The position numbers and the translations under genes were made by a program. From Bacillota bacterium (GTDB lineage Bacteria; Bacillota; Clostridia; Tissierellales; Sedimentibacteraceae): a stretch of DNA of 19,550 nt. The first letter of the stretch is position 1; the number at the start of each line of letters is the position of its first letter. The stretch lies in assembly GCA_029239575.1 (NCBI GenBank), contig JARBUP010000018.1, forward strand, positions 1-19,550. The letters run 5' to 3'. This document shows positions 14,412-19,550 of this stretch, in pieces. The notes below the pieces were generated by a model that saw only the letters and a program-made list of their open reading frames with translations, did no database searches and was not told the DNA's origin.

Positions 14412-14513
14412 AGTAAAAAAGCAAAGGACGCATGCCCTTTGCTTTTGACTTAAGCCTTTGTTTTTACTTTATTTCCATTCTTTTCTGCTTCCTTAAGTGC
14501 AGTCAATTGTTCA
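14412..14513. repeat. Copy A of the ~100-bp duplicated gene tail plus terminator
   Basis: Partner of 10297-10399. It covers the last 21 codons and stop of the M20-type pseudogene and its terminator. Both copies have the same orientation. Confidence 0.75.
14417..14446 (-). terminator. Terminator between padR and the M20 pseudogene
   Basis: AAAAGCAAAGG (14417-14427) pairs perfectly with CCTTTGCTTTT (14436-14446) around ACGCATGC. The T run is best on the minus strand, serving the pseudogene. The plus strand also has TTTT after the stem, so it may end padR transcription too. Confidence 0.8.
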
Positions 14514-14955
14514 GGATAATTCTTTTCAGTTATACTGTGCCAAATCTCAGCATTTTTAATTCCGCATCTTTCAGGAACAAAGACAGGATCTAAACCCATT
14601 CTCTTTTGTTCTAATAAAGCAGCACAGCCAGATTTCATATCAAGTGCTCCCAGACCATATAGTCTGCCATTTTCTATTGTAGGATTATATGGATCTTTTG
14701 ACCAGCCTGCGCACTCTTTCACAGTATCAAGATGACAATTTAAAAGTATTACTGGTCCTTTTTCAGAGCCTTCTAAATAACCTATTAAATTTATTCCTTT
14801 AAATCCTGTAATCTTCATTTCTTCATAATTATGAAATTTTACATCCAATCCTCTTCTTGAAAAAAGTCACTTTTTATTTTAATTAAGCTTTTTAATAATT
14901 CGATAGCTTTCTGTTCATATGAATTATTATTATTTTTAAATTTATAGTAATCCAT
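14450..14955 (-). pseudogene. M20-family metallopeptidase gene, broken by deletions and a frameshift
   Basis: A good ribosome site (AAGGAG 14970-14965) and ATG 14955 begin MDYYKFKNNNNSYEQKAIELL then KSLIKIKS, typical of an M20 amidohydrolase or peptidase. That frame hits a stop near 14840. The gene continues in another frame as RRGLDVKFHNYEE, then the metal-site segments LLNCHLDTVK and GRLYGLGALDMKSGCAALLE, where His and Asp ligands are seen. Directly after, the sequence jumps to QKRMGLDPVFVPERCG and a C-terminal tail, with the whole catalytic and dimerisation core missing. Intact relatives are roughly 380-450 residues; here fewer than 170 codons remain. At least two deletions and one frameshift are needed. 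The terminator survives. The C-terminal tail is not recognised and may come from a different gene. Confidence 0.72.
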
Positions 14956-14980
14956 AAATTAATTCTCCTTAAAAAATTAT

Positions 14981-15026
14981 AAAAAACTATCTCAAGCTAT
15001 GTAATCTATAAAGAGATAGTTTTTTT
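14981..15026 (-). terminator. Terminator downstream of the TRAP operon
   Basis: AAAAAACTATCTC (14981-14993) pairs with GAGATAGTTTTTTT (15013-15026) around a 19-base loop. Both strands have T runs leaving the stem, so it can work both ways. It separates the transporter genes from the M20 pseudogene. Confidence 0.8.
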
Positions 15027-15116
15027 ACTTTATTCAATTTTAGGATTTTCCCCACCTAACAATTGATAAATACCAAATCTATTTTGGGTAGAAGCCTACT
15101 TTAAGGAGTGTTTATC

Positions 15117-17032
15117 TTAATTACTTACATCTTCATTAGGAAAAGCATTCTCAAACCGCTTCAACAATCTTTTTTTTACTATAATTTTATTTACCAAATA
15201 TGCTACACCAAGTATTACCAGACCAACCAGATTAAATTTATAACCTGGTGCAAGGAATAGTACTGCAGCAGGCAATATCAAAATTCTTGCTATTTTAGTC
15301 CAATTCATCAGGAAATATCCCTCTATTGCAATTGTTAAACAAAATACGCCTATTACTGATGAAGCTATAGCTATTGCAATTGTCTGCCAAGTTCCTATAA
15401 ACAGTATAGAAGGAGCAATCAAAAACGCAAATGGTACCAAATAAGCTACAGCACCATATCTACATGCAAGCCATGATGTCTTGTTTGGATCAGAATTGGC
15501 TATTGCTGCAGCAGTATATGCTGTAATAGCCACTGGAGGTGTCAATGCTCCTACAGCTGCATATATGAAAACAAACATATGTGCCGCAACTGGATTAATT
15601 CCTATATTAATAATAGCTGGAATAATTGTTGGTACCATAACCAAATATACTGCTGTTGGAGGCAATGGTGCACCAAGAAGCAGTGCAATAATTCCCGCTA
15701 TAACTCCAGCTATAAGTGCACCACCGTTTACACCAGTTAGAAACCTAAAGAATATGAAAGTTTAGCTCCAATTCCTGTAATTGAAAATACCCCTGTAATT
15801 ATGCCTGCAGCGGCACAAGTAACTACTATAGGTACAACTGACCTTGATGCCTTTGTCAATGCTACTAAAACGTCCTTAAACTTTGGTCTTGTATCTTTTT
15901 TAAGTGATCCTATCATAATTGTTAGTACAATAGCCCAGAATGCAGCCTTTACAGGACTCCATCCAATTATTATAGCAGCAAATAAGAATATTATAGGAAG
16001 TCCTAATTGTCCTCTTTCTTTCAATGCCTTTTTAACATCAGGAAGTTCACTGGCAGGCAAACCTACCAATCCACTTTTTACTGCCTGTGCATCAACAAGT
16101 AAGAACAAGGCAAGATAATAAAGTACGCATGGAACTATAGCAGCAATACATACATTCAAGTATGGCACTCCGAGATATTCTGCCATTATAAATGCTCCTG
16201 CACCCATAATTGGTGGAGTAAACATACCACCAGTTGCGGCAACAGAAACACTGGCTGCTGCGACATCAGGATCATATCCAACTTTTTTCATTAAAGGAAT
16301 AGTAAAAGTACCTACTGTTGAAACATTTGCAGCTGGTGCCCCGCTTATCATTCCCATTAATGCACTTGCAACTATTGCAGCCTTTCCAGGGCCTCCCCTA
16401 AATCTGCCTGCTGCTGAATAAGCTACGTCAATAAATAACTGACCACCGCCATAAACTTCAAGCATAGCTCCAAATATTACAAAGATTATTACGTACGAAG
16501 CAGCAATTCCCAATGGCGTACCGTATATACCATCTGGAGATGTTAGCAGATAGTTGACGATTCTTTCCCATGTTTCACCTCGGTGAGCTATAAATCCAGG
16601 CATGTACGGACCAAACATTGCATATATAATACAAATTACAGCAGTTGCAGCTAAAAATAGACCTGTAGACTGCCTTGTTGCTTCCAGGATTACTATTATG
16701 AGAATCGTTCCTATAACCAAATCAATTAAAGTACTCTCGCCTGTCATCAATATTTTATCTTTCCATGTCATGATAACATAGACATTGGCCACTACAAGCG
16801 CTAAGGCCATTAAAGTATTGAATAAGTTAAGAGGCTTCACCTCTAAAGTATCATCCTTTTCTTCAGAAGCATAACTTAAAAAAACAACAGGACCAAGTAA
16901 CAATAACATTAATGCTCTTTGAGTTGTTACTGAAAACATACCAAAGGCAGCAGTGTAAATAAATATTGCCGAACAGCTAAAGCACATTAAATTAATCAGA
17001 AATTTTGAGTCAATTTTCAATTTGCTGTTCAC
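15117..17032 (-). pseudogene. TRAP transporter TAXI-type fused permease, split by a one-base frameshift
   Basis: A polytopic membrane protein with the DctQM-fused layout of TAXI TRAP permeases. The first 431 residues begin with a GTG at 17032 and contain several hydrophobic helices and the family segment GRFRGGPGKAAIVASALMG with SGAPAANVSTVG. The frame stops at 15737 directly after KLSYSLGF. The adjoining frame continues without gap as LTGVNGGALIAGVIAGIIAL, LLGAPLPPTAVYLVMV and on to 15117. One extra base in the T run at 15741-15743 would give a single protein of about 638 residues, the family length. Either the permease is inactivated, or this is a base-call error. It lies three bases after the binding-protein gene's stop and would use a proton or sodium gradient for solute uptake. 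Confidence 0.85.
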
Positions 17033-17035
17033 AGA

Positions 17036-18025
17036 TTATTTTACCCCCATTTCCTCAAAATATTTAAGAGCTCCTGGATGTAATGGTATTGGAAGTGTTT
17101 CAACTGCTCCTTCTAAAGTCAGTGATTTAGCAGAAGGATGTGATGCTGCAATACGATCTACGTTTTCAAAAAACAGCTTAGTCATATTATATACCAATTC
17201 ATCGCTCAAATTATTGCTCACTACAACGCAGTTAGACACAAACACTGTATTAGTATCTTCTGTAAGGCCATATACATCCTTCGTAATATCCACTTGTGCA
17301 TAGTAAGGGAATTTTTCTGTTACTTTCTTTATTGTTTCGTCATCAAGACCAATAAGTCTCACAGGTTTTTTTGCTGCTGTAAGTTGAACTATTGATGAAG
17401 ATGGAACTGCTGACTGTACTACAACAGCATCATAGTTACCATCTGTCAGACCATCTGTACCATCATCATAACTTACATAAACTGGTTCTATATCATCCAT
17501 TGTAATTCCCAAAACACTGAATACATCAGTGGTCATAGGAATCGCGCCTCCACCTGGAGGTCCAAGTACAACTTTTTTACCTTTTAAATCCTGAATAGTC
17601 TTAATTGATGAATTTTCATTTACTATTATCTGAAAAACTCCTTTTGATAACCCAGAAAACATTAATGATATATTTTCTATTTTTTTATCGTATGGAGCAT
17701 TTCCATTAACTGCTTGATAAGCCATAGAACCCTGAGTTAATGCTAAATCAACTTTTCCAGAGCCTACCAAAGTATTATTTTCTACAGCACCACCTGTAGT
17801 TTGAGCTGTAGTCGAAATCTTCAGATTATTTGTGAGTAAATCTGCCATTGCAATTCCTATAGGATAGTAAGCCCCACCTGTATTTGCAGTACCTATAGTG
17901 AGAAATTTTGGTGTTTTCTGAGAGGTCTCATTGGACTGTTCTGAAGTATTCTTTGCGCAACCTGAAACACTTGCAAGTATTGCTATAATTAAACTAATAG
18001 TTAAAAAAATTTTTCTTCTACCCAT
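17036..18025 (-). CDS. TAXI-family TRAP transporter solute-binding lipoprotein
   Basis: A 329-residue secreted substrate-binding protein. It starts with a lipoprotein signal (GRRKIFLTISLIIAILASVSGC, lipobox VSGC with Cys23), followed by a Ser/Thr/Asn-rich linker. The mature domain carries TAXI family segments: LTIGTANTGGAYYPIG, GSGKVDLALTQGSMAY, and IQDLKGKKVVLGPPGGG. The protein would sit on the outer face of the membrane and deliver an organic acid (dicarboxylate, glutamate or similar) to the permease. AAGGAGG stands before ATG 18025. It is the second gene of a three-gene set: DapA-like lyase, binding protein, permease. The substrate is probably what the lyase acts on, or its precursor, but the sequence does not show which. 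Confidence 0.92.
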   Translation of the reverse strand: MGRRKIFLTISLIIAILASVSGCAKNTSEQSNETSQKTPKFLTIGTANTGGAYYPIGIAMADLLTNNLKISTTAQTTGGAVENNTLVGSGKVDLALTQGSMAYQAVNGNAPYDKKIENISLMFSGLSKGVFQIIVNENSSIKTIQDLKGKKVVLGPPGGGAIPMTTDVFSVLGITMDDIEPVYVSYDDGTDGLTDGNYDAVVVQSAVPSSSIVQLTAAKKPVRLIGLDDETIKKVTEKFPYYAQVDITKDVYGLTEDTNTVFVSNCVVVSNNLSDELVYNMTKLFFENVDRIAASHPSAKSLTLEGAVETLPIPLHPGALKYFEEMGVK

Positions 18026-18074
18026 TTTAAATCCTCCTTATAATTTAAACACAAAAATATAAAAATTTTATAAA

Positions 18075-18107
18075 GTATGCGCCAATCAATAATGAAAGGA
18101 CGCATAC
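18075..18107 (-). other. Intercistronic hairpin between the lyase and binding-protein genes
   Basis: GTATGCG (18075-18081) pairs with CGCATAC (18101-18107), extended by CC/GG across a mismatch. On the minus strand it is followed by TTTATAAAATTTTTATATTT. It may be a partial attenuator that changes expression between enzyme and transporter. Confidence 0.55.
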
Positions 18108-18121
18108 CTAATTTTATTATA

Positions 18122-19066
18122 TTAAACTAAATTAATCAAATCAACTCCTGAAATTTCTAATGCTTTTACTACTTTATCTTTTTCTTCTTGATTTAGAGGA
18201 AGAACTGGTAATCTCATTAATGGGTTGGAGAAAGCTTTACGCTTGTATAAAAATTCCTTCATACGAGCATGAGCTTCACCACTTGGCTGTCCAACTCCAT
18301 AAATTGCACTTGAAGCAGCAGCTAATTTTTTATTAATTTCTAAAGCTTCTGCTAAATTTTTATCTTGAACTGCTTTCCATAAAGCAGTGATTAATTCTGG
18401 CACACATCCTGAGAAACCAATAAGAGCACCATCAACTCCTTGAATCATTGTAGACAAAAGATTCTCATCATGACAAGTATATAAACAGATTTCAGGTGCT
18501 TGTTCCTGTAAAATCCTGATAGCTTGCTCATATATAGGCATGTTTCTGTGACCGCATTTTATACTTACTACATTTGGAATTTTTGCCATTTCTAATAATA
18601 AATCAATTGGATAAAATGCTGGTGTGTTTGATGGATAAAGATGTATTATAATTTTGATATCGATTGCCGCTGCGATATCTTGGAAATATTTAAGTGCTGA
18701 TTCTGGTTTCATACCAAATCTTAACCAGATATGTGGTGGCATTAACAATATTCCGTCTGCTCCAGCTTCTTGTGCTGCCTTAGCATGCTCAATTGCCTCA
18801 ACAGTACCTTCAGCAGAAATACCTGAAATAATTTTAACTTTCCCTTTTACATGATCAGCAGCAAGTTTTGTAATGTAAGCTCTTTGTTTTGGATCCCATC
18901 CGGAAATTTCTCCAGTATGTCCATTTGTTACAAAGCCAGATATCCCCTTATCACTAAATGTAAGCAACCAATCAAGATAATTTTTGAACTCTTGTTCATT
19001 AACTGAATAATCCTCTTTTAAAGGAACCATTACTGCTGGAAAAATTCCACTCCATTCTTTTGCCAT
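18122..19066 (-). CDS. DapA-superfamily (class I aldolase-type) lyase, not lysine-biosynthetic DHDPS
   Basis: A 314-residue TIM-barrel protein. The Schiff-base lysine is Lys170 in NVVSIKCGHRN, and the catalytic Tyr144 is in IIHLYPSN. The GTTGE-like loop is NGHTGE (47-53), and GADGILLMPPHIW is typical of this group. The Arg found five residues after the Tyr in true DHDPS (Arg138 in E. coli, binding the aspartate-semialdehyde carboxylate) is absent; SNTPAF stands there. The enzyme is therefore more likely a pyruvate- or 2-oxo-acid-releasing aldolase or dehydratase in catabolism. ATG 19066 is chosen because GGAGGT at 19079-19074 fits it; the frame could start at TTG 19081 but that lies inside the ribosome site. 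It is the first gene of the LacI-controlled transporter operon. Confidence 0.9.
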   Translation of the reverse strand: MAKEWSGIFPAVMVPLKEDYSVNEQEFKNYLDWLLTFSDKGISGFVTNGHTGEISGWDPKQRAYITKLAADHVKGKVKIISGISAEGTVEAIEHAKAAQEAGADGILLMPPHIWLRFGMKPESALKYFQDIAAAIDIKIIIHLYPSNTPAFYPIDLLLEMAKIPNVVSIKCGHRNMPIYEQAIRILQEQAPEICLYTCHDENLLSTMIQGVDGALIGFSGCVPELITALWKAVQDKNLAEALEINKKLAAASSAIYGVGQPSGEAHARMKEFLYKRKAFSNPLMRLPVLPLNQEEKDKVVKALEISGVDLINLV

Positions 19067-19162
19067 GCTAATTACCTCCAATTATTTTTTATATTATTTT
19101 TTTTAAGTTTTCCATTTACTATAAATATATATTAAATCTAAATAAATTTTATTATTAGAAAT

Positions 19163-19176
19163 AGTAAACGTTTACT
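19163..19176. promoter_or_regulatory. LacI-family operator at the lyase promoter
   Basis: AGTAAACGTTTACT is a perfect 14-bp palindrome with the central CG typical of LacI/CcpA-family sites. It lies just downstream of the minus-strand start (predicted near 19178), ideal for repression. Confidence 0.85.
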
Positions 19177-19184
19177 GTAATTAC

Positions 19185-19213
19185 ATTATATAAAATACGT
19201 TTTCTTTTGTCAA
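19185..19213 (-). promoter_or_regulatory. Consensus promoter of the lyase-TRAP operon
   Basis: On the minus strand a perfect TTGACA (19213-19208), 17 bases, then a perfect TATAAT (19190-19185). The leader is about 110 bases and begins with the operator. Confidence 0.85.
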
Positions 19214-19332
19214 TATTTTTTTATAAAAATTTTATTATTTTTTCTTTAATGTTATTTTCGTTTATTTTTCAATAGTTTTATTTTTTGAACTATAATTTTA
19301 AAAAAATAAAAAAGAATTTCGTTTTTAAAATA

Positions 19333-19361
19333 TTGACTTTTCAGTAAACGTTTTATATTAT
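19333..19361 (+). promoter_or_regulatory. Promoter of the lacI-type gene with overlapping operator
   Basis: TTGACT (19333-19338), 17-base spacer, TATTAT (19356-19361). AGTAAACGTTTTAT (19343-19356), a near copy of the palindrome at 19163, fills the spacer and touches the -10, suggesting autorepression. A leader of about 50 bases with AGAGAGG precedes ATG 19418. Confidence 0.75.
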
Positions 19362-19417
19362 ATATATATAATAATTTTCTATTTTATTTACATTCCATTT
19401 TTACAGAGAGGATTTAT

Positions 19418-19550
19418 ATGAATAATGATAATGTTTCAATAGTTGATGTAGCAAAGCTCGCTGGCGTTTCAACTGCTACTGTGTCCAGAATACTTAATAA
19501 TGTAAATTATCCAGTTTCCAACACGACTCGACAAAAAGTATTGACAGCTA
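19418..19550 (+). CDS. LacI-family transcriptional regulator, N-terminal part (cut by window edge)
   Basis: ATG 19418 opens a frame of 44 complete codons running off the window. It encodes the LacI helix-turn-helix and hinge start: VSIVDVAKLAGVSTATVSRILNN, written here in two parts as VSIVDVAKLAGVS and TATVSRILNN, followed by YPVSNTTRQKVLTA. These proteins bind palindromes with a central CG and respond to a small ligand in a C-terminal periplasmic-binding-protein fold, which is beyond the edge. It is divergent from the lyase-TRAP operon, and two matching palindromes lie between, so it almost certainly represses that operon and itself. The inducer is likely the transported compound or a breakdown product (inference). 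Confidence 0.92.
   Translation, partial: MNNDNVSIVDVAKLAGVSTATVSRILNNVNYPVSNTTRQKVLTA

Larger units (their letters stand above)
19067..19417. other. Divergent control region between lyase operon and lacI-type gene
   Basis: 351 bp with no coding frame. It contains a consensus minus-strand promoter, a plus-strand promoter and one LacI-type operator in each. The middle (about 19215-19330) is extremely AT-rich with no further clear element. Confidence 0.75.

Noticed and set aside
15737..15745. Programmed ribosomal frameshifting in the TRAP permease
   Set aside because: The site is a run of only three T residues without a slippery heptamer, a Shine-Dalgarno stimulator or an evident downstream hairpin. 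TRAP permeases are not known to use frameshifting.
15481..16118. Plus-strand open frames opposite the TRAP permease
   Set aside because: They are antisense to a clear membrane-protein family, have Ala/Ile/Thr-rich composition expected from complementing hydrophobic codons, and lack ribosome sites.
1..19550. CRISPR array, tRNA, rRNA, transposase or phage genes
   Set aside because: No regularly spaced repeats, cloverleaf-like sequences, transposase motifs or terminal inverted repeats were seen on either strand.

Overview
The window is AT-rich DNA with strong Shine-Dalgarno sites, U-tailed hairpin terminators and gene families typical of anaerobic, low-GC, amino-acid-fermenting Firmicutes (Clostridia or Tissierellia type). 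No rRNA, tRNA, CRISPR array or insertion sequence is visible. It looks like a chromosomal stretch made of small, separately regulated catabolic cassettes.

Layout. Positions 1-1540 hold a minus-strand pair, an ornithine cyclodeaminase-family gene and a class I aminotransferase (cut by the window edge), behind a sigma-54-type promoter and three related dyads. Then come a small secreted Cys peptide (1650-1835, minus), an APRT-like phosphoribosyltransferase (2123-2662, plus), a small conserved protein of unknown function (2906-3190, plus) and a flavodoxin-ferredoxin protein (3382-4197, minus). At 4416-8314 (plus) a PAS/AAA+/Fis sigma-54 activator is followed by a textbook -24/-12 promoter with three CGCA-type dyads. 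That promoter reads into an N-carbamoylsarcosine-amidase-like hydrolase and a D-hydantoinase/dihydropyrimidinase. Together these two enzymes would open a cyclic ureide and strip the carbamoyl group to give a free amino acid.

Positions 8487-10245 hold housekeeping or unknown single genes: a TrmO/TsaA-like protein, a universal stress protein and a DUF3788-like protein. Positions 10493-14398 form a PadR-controlled module: padR (plus) is divergent from a long minus-strand 2-enoate/2,4-dienoyl-CoA reductase-like flavoenzyme, with an HSL-type esterase further downstream and a PadR-like dyad on the flavoenzyme's -35 box. Positions 14450-14955 are a decayed M20 peptidase gene whose 3' end and terminator recur about 4.1 kb away at 10297-10399.

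Positions 15117-19550 are a LacI-controlled module. A divergent lacI-type gene (cut by the right edge) faces a DapA-superfamily lyase, a TAXI solute-binding lipoprotein and a TRAP fused permease. The permease is split by an apparent one-base frameshift. Two AGTAAACGTTT-type operators sit in the divergent promoters.

The main theme is substrate-triggered catabolism of nitrogen compounds and organic acids. Two separate sigma-54 promoters each carry three upstream dyads of different sequence, so they probably answer to two different enhancer-binding proteins. Only one of these is likely to be encoded here. All functional assignments come from reading motifs and family resemblance; no database search was run.
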